A stretch of 64,000 nt of DNA, taken from a bacterium (GTDB lineage Bacteria; Bacillota; Clostridia; Oscillospirales; Acutalibacteraceae). The notes under the pieces were generated by a model. That model had not been told where the DNA came from. It saw only the letters and a program-made list of their open reading frames with translations, and searched no databases. Made by a program: the position numbers and the translations under genes. Shown here piece after piece: positions 26,101 to 33,502 of this stretch (the stretch's first letter is position 1; every line of letters starts with the position of its first letter). Where the stretch lies: assembly GCA_022774755.1 (NCBI GenBank), contig JALFLK010000011.1, forward strand, positions 36,493 through 100,492, read 5' to 3'.

Positions 26101-27969
26101 CATATATGATGAATAATCATTATCATCCCATTGGCTTGCATCAGGGCCAAAAGCGTCATACAGCGAATAGGATAATGATTCTGACTGCTCGTTCAAATTA
26201 TCTATATATTCGTTGGATAACTTTAATCTTCTGATAAATACAATTTTTCCTCTTACATTTCCTAATGTAGGAATAACACCGCCGCTGCCTTTTGCAGGTC
26301 GATAAATAGGATAATCCTCATTCTTTATATATTTGAGAATATGATTTGCAACATCCTCATCATCGCCGAACGACTTGCCGTCAGCCTTTAAGGTCATAAC
26401 AATAGTTTCCCTTGGGTGAAGCTTGAGAAAATCTCTTGCAGTCTGCATTACCTCCTCAAGCTCAAGTATAGCTTCCTTTTGGTTTTGGCAGAGGAAAGCA
26501 GAAAAACCGTGTATAATATTAGGGTCATCCTCATACTTGGCACTTGCACTGTCAATTCTCATATCCCATGCTCTTACACCCGAATTCAGCTGCTCGTTCA
26601 AATATAATTGCTGACAGATTGCTAAGGATAACTGACTTATATCGTTGGTGCTTAGATTTGTTGCACCTGCGTCGTGTGTTCCGGGTATATTCACCTCAGA
26701 GAGATACATACTGTCAGGAAGCTTTGACATCCAGTTTCCGTGATTTATTTCATCATCTGTTGTATCTGTGTAAGAATTAAGCTCATCCTGATTCAGCATA
26801 TGAAGTTCCCACGGAAAAGCAGTTTTGCTTTGTACAAGTTTAACTTCATTTTTGTCATTATTGTCCTTATTATATCCGCCTTCAATAGAAGCGTAAAGAC
26901 AGCTGTTTACATTATAAATATAGTAAACATTCTGCTTTCCTTCTACGGGAATAAATCTCCAAAACTGACTGGCGTGTGTTGTTTCCTGTTCATTCCAAAT
27001 GTGTATTACAACATCCTTATCCGAGCTGTGTTCATCTACACTTTGGTTGTCAACATCCCACACTAAATCACGGATAGCGGGATCGTCCTCTAAGGTTGTA
27101 AAGCTGCGCAGACGATAGGCTTGTTTTTCTTCGACCCATTCTGCGCTGATTTTTGGAGAAGTTCCTATGTAATACAAATGCAGACAGTTACCCACAGCGC
27201 CCATATAATTATTCATATTGACATCACAATCATAATCTAAAGGATTAAGAGTAAACATCGGAGCGCCCTCTTGCGGAATATAAGCACCGTTTTTACTGCC
27301 GTACAGCTTTTCTTCCTTGCCTGTAAGCATATAGTCCTCAGTTGTTATAACCCATTTTTTTCTGTCGGCTTCATTGACTGTAACAAGCTTCGATTCTCGT
27401 TCAATCTTGTTATCTCTGACTCCTACATAAAGCTCGGCTTTTCTGCAGTATATATAATACGTGTTTTCTTCGCCCGGCACGGGGATAAACTGAAAATGCT
27501 GATTATACTTTGTATATTCCTGTTTTTTATCATCATATTCCAGTTTTTTAGAATTTTGATGAAGAACTTCGTTGGTATTTTGATTATCGCCTTCGGTATC
27601 AATCCAATAAGAGCTCTTATTATAACGAATACCGTAATAACCGTCGCCAACATCCTGTAATTCCATTGCGCAGTTTTCGCCGTACTGATAATCGAGATGT
27701 ACTACGGCGTTGTGACCGGTACCGTTTCCGTTCATATTCCATCTGAAAAGAGAACGTCTTATTTCTTTTAACGGTGCATCTGTATTATCAGTATCATCTT
27801 TCAGCCATATATAATATGTTTTGCTCGTGTCAAATGTCGCATAATTTGAACCAACGCTTGCTGAATCATCGACTGTAACTGCAATAACGCTTATTCCCGA
27901 AAAAATAATCGTCAATGACAGGATAATTGATAACACTGCTTTTGAAACGTTAAAAAAACTAATTTTCAT
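23182..27969 (-). CDS. Large surface protein: PI-PLC X domain, GLUG repeats, sorting signal
   Basis: A 1595-residue secreted protein. After the signal peptide there are two tandem beta-trefoil/ricin-like segments at about 40-210 and 225-395, with YYIW and FWRFIPVEGKQNVYYIYN. A phosphatidylinositol-specific phospholipase C X-like domain follows at about 410-600: EVNIPGTHDAG (His432), RAWDMRID (Asp469, Arg471) and IIHGF (His487) match the catalytic set. GLUG-type repeats follow at about 780-1010 and 1130-1330 (GLFGKTTGTLKNFTL, GGVVGNADGATISNV). The C-terminus has TPIQTGAEM, a hydrophobic stretch and KRRNK, a sortase-type signal. The enzyme probably acts on phosphoinositide or GPI-like lipid head groups outside the cell. 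It leads the cluster and is divergent in layout from no other gene; AAAGGAAG precedes ATG 27969. Confidence 0.85.
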   Translation of the reverse strand: MKISFFNVSKAVLSIILSLTIIFSGISVIAVTVDDSASVGSNYATFDTSKTYYIWLKDDTDNTDAPLKEIRRSLFRWNMNGNGTGHNAVVHLDYQYGENCAMELQDVGDGYYGIRYNKSSYWIDTEGDNQNTNEVLHQNSKKLEYDDKKQEYTKYNQHFQFIPVPGEENTYYIYCRKAELYVGVRDNKIERESKLVTVNEADRKKWVITTEDYMLTGKEEKLYGSKNGAYIPQEGAPMFTLNPLDYDCDVNMNNYMGAVGNCLHLYYIGTSPKISAEWVEEKQAYRLRSFTTLEDDPAIRDLVWDVDNQSVDEHSSDKDVVIHIWNEQETTHASQFWRFIPVEGKQNVYYIYNVNSCLYASIEGGYNKDNNDKNEVKLVQSKTAFPWELHMLNQDELNSYTDTTDDEINHGNWMSKLPDSMYLSEVNIPGTHDAGATNLSTNDISQLSLAICQQLYLNEQLNSGVRAWDMRIDSASAKYEDDPNIIHGFSAFLCQNQKEAILELEEVMQTARDFLKLHPRETIVMTLKADGKSFGDDEDVANHILKYIKNEDYPIYRPAKGSGGVIPTLGNVRGKIVFIRRLKLSNEYIDNLNEQSESLSYSLYDAFGPDASQWDDNDYSSYMHAQQVGSSNVYAQDNYGEGDADKKLEYFTGTIDDATKNKLTADGNAYLFNYSAATDSLYQPRKINSRLMNESRLNQPTSLSDLKTIGFVMTNYIDAKLSRRIYMTNFITEHTHTYSDNGFCTICDQYQPATLNSDSVYEIGNAGQLFWFASLVNGDSTHADFDAQNTGANAVLVKDIDLESREWSPIMNFSGTFDGDNHTISNLNITKTSSYSGLFGKTTGTLKNFTLKGNITLSADGDMIGGVVGNADGATISNVTSYVNISNTEGTLKHIGGVVGGIDNKNTVVDKCLYYGTLNIKNSHDCIGGIVGYTNAGARISNCANHGTVSAVKDGAYVGGILGYVNNTNPTLKDCYNYGTVSNGTNQKYCGAIIGWARNYTSDNISKNYYLDSSSTLAFGNGGKSGATATIKTAEQFKSGEVTYLLNHKVTDGTQVWYQNIDNGKTPDDYPVFEGGTVYYIEYKKGYSNTYSEKPEFDEFDNGKDKYFIIRTYDDLVKLSNLVRSDYKNYGSADYVLENNIKAPEDSKWTQGIGSVSDNKPFNGTFDGNGYCIFGLNVDSPKYGGLFEVIGENGKIKDLFVFDCDFSSASKTAGGIAALNYGTIDHCSSGVNITSGGIHPQKIEIYGPDLNSIVNGETSGGITGENNGTILGCRSSSIVKGSNCGGIAGVNNGTIYGCANNGKVGTSTTSVSGGLAGKNGGTIESSYNSGNVYGYVIGSIAGKNGYNGATSTVNDVFYISQSEVNAFGTTPWDTSFDTITEKTSDAKYDEKFTMELNSVTDKSKVKWKFNPPLNKGYPIIEGNFYIDVVKSAGNNITVQGSMHKDLNIKYDLCNENSEEYKLLSSAKGENKILNTYSVSLTDKDGNYIPAELWCIDSYKISVPVDGENIQLAGINTDGNIVYYKPDSVENGTAVFTVSHPMSFAIVETTAENPSSVSNNNGTPIQTGAEMCGVILLAALLSLTVILITKRRNKIG

Positions 27970-28270
27970 AGTAATTTTCTCTTCCTTTCATAAATTATTT
28001 GTTTAAACATTTTATTGAATAAATTCAAAATCTCATACATAACCTCCATTCTGCCATAGTATTTGTGCGTATATACCTAATATAAAAATAAACTTTTTTG
28101 TATCCATTTTCAATAAGTAATTCCCAAAACGACGTTAAAACGGCTTAAATGGACATAAGGCAAGCCGCACACCTCGCAATTTTCCGTTATTCTGTAGGAT
28201 TATGTGCAGAACATATGGAATCAGCGCCGATATGCGGCTTACTTTAAATATAAATTATATGCTGTAACTT
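27970..28270. other. Non-coding region between the PI-PLC gene and the LytTR-PAS gene
   Basis: About 300 bp with no gene. It must contain the promoter of the PI-PLC gene cluster. An inverted repeat AAGCCGCA (about 28163) / TGCGGCTT (about 28232) near the right side may terminate the LytTR-PAS transcript. I could not identify LytTR direct repeats with confidence. Confidence 0.5.
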
Positions 28271-29080
28271 TCAGTCGTTTTTATCAGGCAGTTGCCCAAA
28301 ATAAAGCATAAGGGCTTTTTCTGCGTCGTTGCTGTTTTTAGTGAATTTTATTTCGGTTATATCAAATAAAATGCAGCCGCAGTGACCTTTGAAGGTAGGA
28401 AAGCATATTACCTTTAAGTATGTATCTATTTCGGGGCTGTAATCGATTATCTCCAGTGTTTCGCCGTAAAGAGTCGCTCTCTCGTAACTGCGAAGCCATT
28501 TGGAGTCCACATTGCTGAAAAGACTGCCAAAGGAATTGCCGATAAGCTGTTCAAGGGATAATTTTTCAAGTTTAGCAAGTGCAGGATTGCCGTATCTGAA
28601 AATCCAGTCAACTGCGTGACTTTCCTCGTTGAATATCATCTCAATATCAGTGAATGCAAAGGGAAGATTTTCAAAACTTCTGTAATGCTTGCGGTATTCT
28701 TCCTCCGTTGTGGGAATTCCGTCCCTTCTGAAATTGCTGATAATACTCTTCTGTTTTGAACGGAACTGCTCAATAATCTGATTTTTCTTTCGTAATGTAT
28801 ATATCAGGGATTCTCCGTTGTTGAGGTTAATATTGTCGGATATATCGTGTATTGCCATTACAGACACAAGGCATCCTCTGTGAACTTTTATAAATTCATT
28901 ACCCAGTTTTTTCTCAAGTACTGAGAGCGTCATTCTCGTTTGATAAATCTTACCGCTGGAAACATGTATCTCCACTATCTTATTTATCATAAGAACATAA
29001 AGAATTGTGCTGATATTAATTACAATTTTTCTTCCGTTTGATATTATAGTAATGTGTTTTGCTTCCTGCAAATAAGACAC
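28271..29080 (-). CDS. LytTR regulator with C-terminal PAS-like domain
   Basis: A 269-residue protein with a LytTR DNA-binding domain at residues about 8-105 (LSVLEKKLGNEFIKVHRGCLV is diagnostic), followed by a PAS-like domain at about 130-245 (FRYGNPALAKLEKLSLEQLI, IDTYLKVICFPTFKGHCGCI). Domain order is the reverse of usual LytTR regulators, which have the sensor or receiver first. It lies just upstream of, and is transcribed in the same direction as, the PI-PLC cluster, so it is the natural candidate regulator. No receiver Asp is present, so the PAS domain should sense a ligand or redox signal directly. Confidence 0.85.
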   Translation of the reverse strand: MSYLQEAKHITIISNGRKIVINISTILYVLMINKIVEIHVSSGKIYQTRMTLSVLEKKLGNEFIKVHRGCLVSVMAIHDISDNINLNNGESLIYTLRKKNQIIEQFRSKQKSIISNFRRDGIPTTEEEYRKHYRSFENLPFAFTDIEMIFNEESHAVDWIFRYGNPALAKLEKLSLEQLIGNSFGSLFSNVDSKWLRSYERATLYGETLEIIDYSPEIDTYLKVICFPTFKGHCGCILFDITEIKFTKNSNDAEKALMLYFGQLPDKND

Positions 29081-29112
29081 CTCCGATTTTTAGTCAGCAA
29101 AGGGTAGTTTTT

Positions 29113-29268
29113 TATGGAAGCACTGATTAAATCGTTTGTGGATATTGCGCAGTCAGATCTTTCGTCAGGTTTGACAAATAAACCGCATTACGAGGTTTTT
29201 TGGGTCAAGCTTGCGGAAAATATGCAAGCAAGATGTGCAAACAACTCTCAGTGCGATTTATTCAGTGG
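29113..29268 (+). repeat. Repeat R1, copy 2
   Basis: It begins ATGGAAGCACTGATTAAATC and matches copy 1 (21223-21336, minus strand), including GCGGAAAATATGCAAGCAAG and GATTTATTCAGT, with an internal insertion of about 36 bp. It is fused directly to the integrase remnant. The 63-codon frame starting at 29114 follows the repeat and is not a credible gene. Confidence 0.8.
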
Positions 29269-29289
29269 TTCTTTAATAATTATAACACA

Positions 29290-29721
29290 TACTGCAAAAA
29301 TATAAAAGAGCATATAAGGAAACGCAGATTTCAATATAAGGAACCGCCGATTTCAATTCTACTGAACGATACTGCAATAGAGATGATACTTGACCTGAGA
29401 AAAGAATTTTATTTTGGAGAAGATTCACCGCTGATATCCGATGAAAACGGCAACTTCACCCGACCGGTAAATTTCCGCAAACGCTACTACAGAATTCTCA
29501 AAGCCGCAGGCATAGAAACCAAAGGCTTGCACTCACTCCGCCATACTTTCGCAACAAACCTTGTAAACGGTATAAAGCAAGCAGACGGTTCAATCAAATC
29601 TCTGACGCCACGACAGGTAGCAGACCTTCTCGGTAATACGACTTCTGAAATAACTGAACTCTATTGTGTAAAAAGAGATTTGACAAAGCTTAATGGGATT
29701 ACGGAGGGGTTTGAATTATAA
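29290..29721 (+). pseudogene. Tyrosine recombinase (integrase) C-terminal remnant
   Basis: The frame encodes the last 144 or so residues of a phage/ICE-type tyrosine integrase. It has SILLNDTAIEMILDLRKEF, RPVNFRKRYYRILKAAGI, the box II motif GLHSLRHTFATNLVNG with HxxR, and the Tyr in EITELYCVKRDLTKLNG. The N-terminal DNA-binding domain and the first catalytic Arg are missing, and the 5' end is repeat R1. It cannot be an active recombinase. It shows that this region once carried an integrative element. Confidence 0.88.
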
Positions 29722-29744
29722 ATACAGAATAACAAAAATCGGTA

Positions 29745-30398
29745 TTATAGTTTAATATATTTTTCATATAAATTGATTTTGTTTTTAAGAGAAATTTTTC
29801 TGTGAATATATTTTTGTTTTTTGTTATTGTGGTCTTTAAAATATGTAAAATTTTCAGTATGTGTGATAGAGTTAAAATAATGAAGTTTATCTGTGTTATT
29901 TAGATATGTAATTAATAAAATATCATTTATAGAATCTTTATTATATTGAATTACAATATATTCTTTTTGCCCAGATACTAAAGGAGTATTTAGACAATAA
30001 TAACTATCATTTTTAGGGTCTTTTCTATTTATGATTATTTCAACTGCGGAGATAAGAGTGCTTCCTGTATTTTCAATTTCAATAAATAAGAAATTTTTCT
30101 CTATTTTATTGCTGTTTGTGAAAACTTTAAAAAAGTGTTTTTGATGTTTCTCAATATCTATTAATTTTTTTATCTGATTGTAATTATATAAATTTAAATC
30201 GACATACATTTTATTTGATTCAACGATCTTATTTAACAAAGCAGAAAACATAGCTATAAAAATGGGTAAAATCACTCCGGTTATAATGACTTGGTTTTTA
30301 GAATCTTGGTAACCAAGATAAATAGAAAATGCAGCACAAACTGCAAGAAGAATTACAATTTGTTGGAAATAAGATAGATTCCTAAAGAAATGTTTCAT
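29745..30398 (-). CDS. Two-membrane-segment protein, unknown function
   Basis: This 217-residue protein has two N-terminal hydrophobic segments (IVILLAVCAAFSIYLGY and VIITGVILPIFIAMFSALL). A cytoplasmic or external domain of about 150 residues follows, including NFLFIEIENTGSTLISAVEI. Lys, Asn, Ile and Tyr are much more common than in neighbours, and the DNA is clearly more AT-rich, which suggests recent acquisition. I do not recognise the family. A near-perfect palindrome lies 24 bp before its start. Confidence 0.6.
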   Translation of the reverse strand: MKHFFRNLSYFQQIVILLAVCAAFSIYLGYQDSKNQVIITGVILPIFIAMFSALLNKIVESNKMYVDLNLYNYNQIKKLIDIEKHQKHFFKVFTNSNKIEKNFLFIEIENTGSTLISAVEIIINRKDPKNDSYYCLNTPLVSGQKEYIVIQYNKDSINDILLITYLNNTDKLHYFNSITHTENFTYFKDHNNKKQKYIHRKISLKNKINLYEKYIKL

Positions 30399-30421
30399 AA
30401 CAACACCCTTCTGTGCAATTT

Positions 30422-30443
30422 ATATTGTGAGCTGTCACAATAT
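30422..30443. promoter_or_regulatory. 22-bp palindrome upstream of the AT-rich membrane protein gene
   Basis: ATATTGTGA, four bases, TCACAATAT: a perfect 9-bp inverted repeat, centred about 34 bp upstream of the start at 30398. It resembles TGTGA...TCACA sites of the CRP/FNR type but with a four-base centre instead of six. It could be an operator or a hairpin. Confidence 0.5.
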
Positions 30444-30447
30444 GTTT

Positions 30448-30608
30448 TTGATGCTATTTTGATGATGTAGCAGACGGAATCGTTGGAATTATTAGCGCCG
30501 GCTAAACATTTTGATGCCTGAAATAAGCAACAAAACGAGAAAATCAGACCGTGCTCCATACATTAAATTGTATCAAAAAACGGCTTAAACACTACGTTTA
30601 AGCCGTTT
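30448..30608 (+). repeat. Repeat R2, copy A
   Basis: It runs from TTGATGCTATTTTGATGATG to a terminator hairpin in which AAAACGGCTTAAAC pairs with GTTTAAGCCGTTT (about 30577-30607). It is nearly identical to copy B (38998-39160) and related to copy C (37570-37725, opposite strand). The left part can be read as the end of a protein, DDVADGIVGIISAG then stop; the similarity continues well beyond that stop. Confidence 0.85.
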
Positions 30609-30649
30609 CTCTCAATTATATTTTTGGTAAACAAATTTATATATACCCG

Positions 30650-31120
30650 TTATTGTCTTACAAATACGCTTGTAGCGCCTGTGTTTGCATCGGTACATTC
30701 AATGGTTCCCTTTTCTGCATTGTATGTGTAAGGTGTTGATGTACCGTTTATTGTAAGTGTTAATGTTGAGCCGTCAAATTCGTAACTGCCCTCAACATCT
30801 ACACCGGCAACTGTACATATTGCCGAACCGTCATCATTAAAAGTATATATACCACCTACCTGTTCGGCAGTTACGCCCTTAGCCTGACAAAACTCTTCTA
30901 ATGTCTGGCTGTTGCCGTCAGCGTCAATAATTTCTGAAACTCCCCATGTGCCTGTTACACTTACTTCAGCGCTGTCATCTTGAGCTGTGTCTGATAATTC
31001 AGCGCTCTGAGAAACTGACGACTCATTAGCTGAAATCTCTTCATTGTCCTTACTGCCGCAACCGCAGAATACTGCTGTACCCATCATACAAAGCGCAAGA
31101 AATAATGCCATTTTTTTCAT
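30650..31120 (-). CDS. Small lipoprotein with lipocalin-like C-terminal domain
   Basis: A 156-residue lipoprotein with lipobox ending FCGC at Cys21, a Ser/Glu/Asp-rich linker (residues 22-52), and a beta-rich domain. The domain starts GTWGVSEIIDADGN and contains IYTFNDDGSAICTVAG and YEFDGSTLTLTING, like the lipocalin-like lipoproteins of Firmicutes. Ligand unknown. It is last of a four-gene set on the minus strand (TM2 protein, soluble protein, DUF4337-like protein, this lipoprotein), and repeat R2 copy A provides its terminator. Confidence 0.72.
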   Translation of the reverse strand: MKKMALFLALCMMGTAVFCGCGSKDNEEISANESSVSQSAELSDTAQDDSAEVSVTGTWGVSEIIDADGNSQTLEEFCQAKGVTAEQVGGIYTFNDDGSAICTVAGVDVEGSYEFDGSTLTLTINGTSTPYTYNAEKGTIECTDANTGATSVFVRQ

Positions 31121-31152
31121 TTTAATTACCTCTTTCTAAAATTATTATTTTA

Positions 31153-31854
31153 TTATGCCAAGCCGAAATAGCTTAAAATATTAAAGCCTGTCGGCATTGG
31201 AATAGTGAACATAAATATTGTTGCAAACAAAAATCCTGCAATCGCAACCCCAAGAATCACGTATCTGTTTGGAAGTCGCTTGAATATACCCACTATACCA
31301 AGCAGGAACAGAACTACCGAATAGATAACTGTTACAAGTCCGAAAGCGTCACCGTTAGCGTTGTCCTTTTTGCCCTGTTCAAGAAGCTTGTCTGCCTCTG
31401 CAATCATTTCTTTTGCATCAGTAAAATAGCTGTCTGTAAAGCCTTCCTTATCAAACGGAGAAGTGTCCTCACCCTGTTCCATTGCCCAAGTGATTGCTTG
31501 GGCAAGCTCTGCGGAACAATTATCGTTAAGAAGCTTTTCAACCTTCCAGTCATACTTTTCAACAGCCTCAGTATCATTCTTCTCCTCAGCATAAGAAGAT
31601 TCGATTAAGACGTCGCTTATTTCATTCCAGAGCATCATATCCTGCATAAGATTTTGTGCCGCATCATTATACATTGAATTGCCCTCAGAGGAAAGATTAT
31701 TGCTTGTTGCATAATTTGTTGCCTGATTTCCTCCGTGAAGCGAACCTATCCATGACGCCCACGCAGTAGCCAACGCAGTTATTCCGAGAAAAACTGCAAC
31801 AATTATTTCAAGAATTTTCTCGGGATCTCTTTTCTTTTTTATTTTTTAATTCAT
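31153..31854 (-). CDS. DUF4337-like membrane protein with in-frame stop at codon 3
   Basis: An ATG at 31854 with AGAGG upstream is followed by AAT and then TAA. The same frame then stays open to 31153 and encodes KKKRDPEKILEIIVAVFLG, a membrane segment, ATAWASWIGSLHGGNQATNY, a charged helical middle, and two more C-terminal membrane segments (LVTVIYSVVLFLLGIVGIF and a second). The arrangement resembles DUF4337 proteins. The stop lies in A-rich runs where a single-base change would repair it. Either the gene is inactivated, or translation starts at a non-ATG codon such as TTG 31773, which would remove the first membrane segment. Confidence 0.6.
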
Positions 31855-31893
31855 TACTACTCTGCCTCTTTTAGATTTGTTATCTTAAACAAA

Positions 31894-32277
31894 TCAGAGT
31901 CCCATTTCATCAAGCTCTTTGGCTGTTTCTTCAACTAACTTTTCACATTGCTTGGCTTTTTTGCCGACGAAAGAGCCGAAGCTGAAAAGTCCGCCTGTTG
32001 CCATGTTAATCATAGTGTTTGCCGCAGCATTATCAAGACCTGCCTGTTCAGCTTTCTGCACAGAAAACTTATTAGACTCCTTGTTGAAGCCCGATTTCAC
32101 AATCCACACCTGATTTTGACTGTCAAGCGGCGGAAATGTAATAATCAGAGCCATACCGTGCTTTGTAAGCGATGGTTCGCCTGCTGTAAACTTCTTGTCC
32201 TTGATTGCCTCGTAAAAGCTTTCAATAGAATATGAATTTTTCGTTTTTATGCTTTTGATTTTCACTCCAAATGCCAT
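31894..32277 (-). CDS. Soluble protein of unknown function
   Basis: A 127-residue protein starting MAFGVKIKSIKTKNSYSIE at ATG 32277, with GGGAG upstream. It contains GEPSLTKHGMALIITFPPLD and VWIVKSGFNKESNKFSVQKA, and a C-terminal stretch that may be helical (EKLVEETAKELDEMGL). No signal peptide or anchor. It is not recognised. It is the second gene of the four-gene minus-strand set; the Gly-rich MATGGLFSFGSFVGKKA may be a short hydrophobic turn. Confidence 0.6.
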   Translation of the reverse strand: MAFGVKIKSIKTKNSYSIESFYEAIKDKKFTAGEPSLTKHGMALIITFPPLDSQNQVWIVKSGFNKESNKFSVQKAEQAGLDNAAANTMINMATGGLFSFGSFVGKKAKQCEKLVEETAKELDEMGL

Positions 32278-32373
32278 AAAATCTCCCATTAAAATAAAGC
32301 TATCTGAGAATAAAAAAAGAAATTGTGTTCTCAGATTTGTCATTTAAGTGTTAGGTGTTATCTTCTTCTAAAA

Positions 32374-32571
32374 TTACTCTCCCCAGACATTGCCGTTTTT
32401 ATCTGTGAATTTACCGCAGAGAACCATAATAATGTCAACGAGCCAGCCGATTCCACACACGCCGCCTGTCAACAGCCAGATAATGCCTGTGCCGATTTTT
32501 CCCGTCATAAATCTATGTACGCCGAGACCTCCCAGAAAAAATGTAATTACTGCTGCTGCACCTTTACTCAT
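32374..32571 (-). CDS. TM2 domain protein
   Basis: A 65-residue protein with AAAGGAG before ATG 32571. Two membrane segments joined by a turn hold the TM2 signature: FFLGGLGVHRFMTGKIGTGI and GGVCGIGWLVDIIMV. TM2 proteins are short membrane proteins of unclear function. First gene of the four-gene set ending at 30650. Confidence 0.85.
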   Translation of the reverse strand: MSKGAAAVITFFLGGLGVHRFMTGKIGTGIIWLLTGGVCGIGWLVDIIMVLCGKFTDKNGNVWGE

Positions 32572-32715
32572 AATTTTACTCCTTTCAAAATACAAAATTA
32601 TCGCAAAATATAATTTGCTGAAATCACCAAAAAGCGATTTATTAAATATTATATTCATCTGTATTACAAATTCAAAGTACCTCATCACGAAATGCATTAA
32701 TTCAGCACGAACGGT

Positions 32716-32745
32716 TTGCGATTATTTATTATTTTGTGATATAAT
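32716..32745 (+). promoter_or_regulatory. Promoter of the LytTR two-component operon
   Basis: TTGCGA (32716-32721) and TATAAT (32740-32745) are 18 bp apart, 35 bp before ATG 32780. Confidence 0.6.
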
Positions 32746-32779
32746 CAGTGTGGGTAATTTTGCACAAGGAGTAAGTAAT

Positions 32780-33502
32780 ATGAAAATAGCGATTGTTGAT
32801 GATTTAAAATCAGACAGAGATATACTGAACGAGAAATTGAATCAATACGCAAAATGCAATAACATAAAATACGAGCTTACGGATTTTTCAAGCGCCGAAG
32901 AATTTTTAGAAGATTTTGAGGTCGGTAAATTTCAGATTGTATTTCTTGATATATATATGGATAAAATCACAGGTATGGATGCTGCAAAACAAATATTTAA
33001 AGCGGACAGCCTGTGTAAAATAATTTTTCTTACCACAAGCGAGGAATTTGCCCGCCAAAGCTACAGCGTTAATGCCGTGTACTATCTCATAAAACCGATA
33101 GAAGACGAAGAATTTTTACACGCAATGGAATTATGCAAGCTTAAACCTGACTATAACGTACCGATGATAAGCATAAAGAAAAACGGCTCTGTCCACAGTA
33201 TTGAAACAGAACTGATTTATTATATCGATGTTTACCAACACACAACACGGATACACCTGTGCAACAATGTAATAGAGCTTTATACAAATTTCAGCGAATT
33301 CATTGCTCCGCTTAAAAGCGACAGAAGGTTTTCTGTGTGTTCAAGGGGAATTATGGTCAATTTTCAGCACGTCAAGGACATTGAAAACGATTGTTTTATG
33401 ATGAATAACGGTGAAGCTGTGCCGATAAGCAGACGAAACAAGCGAAACATTCAGGAACAGTGGTACGGCTATACATACAACAGCCTTGGAGATAAGTTAT
33501 GA
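32780..33502 (+). CDS. LytTR-family response regulator
   Basis: A 240-residue regulator with a receiver domain (acidic pair Asp7-Asp8, phospho-Asp57 in VFLDIYMD, Lys105 in LIKPI) and a C-terminal LytTR DNA-binding domain (YYIDVYQHTTRIHLCNN, SDRRFSVCSRGIMVNFQHV). AAGGAG precedes ATG 32780. It overlaps the next gene by four bases (ATGA), and the operon ends with a GHKL histidine kinase, its expected partner. AgrA/ComE-type regulators of this class often control surface or peptide-signalling genes. Confidence 0.92.
   Translation: MKIAIVDDLKSDRDILNEKLNQYAKCNNIKYELTDFSSAEEFLEDFEVGKFQIVFLDIYMDKITGMDAAKQIFKADSLCKIIFLTTSEEFARQSYSVNAVYYLIKPIEDEEFLHAMELCKLKPDYNVPMISIKKNGSVHSIETELIYYIDVYQHTTRIHLCNNVIELYTNFSEFIAPLKSDRRFSVCSRGIMVNFQHVKDIENDCFMMNNGEAVPISRRNKRNIQEQWYGYTYNSLGDKL

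Noticed and set aside
29114..29305. 63-codon frame beginning MEALIKSFVD
   Set aside because: It is the translation of repeat R1 copy 2; the other copy gives a similar peptide of different length and ends, so the DNA repeat is the better explanation.
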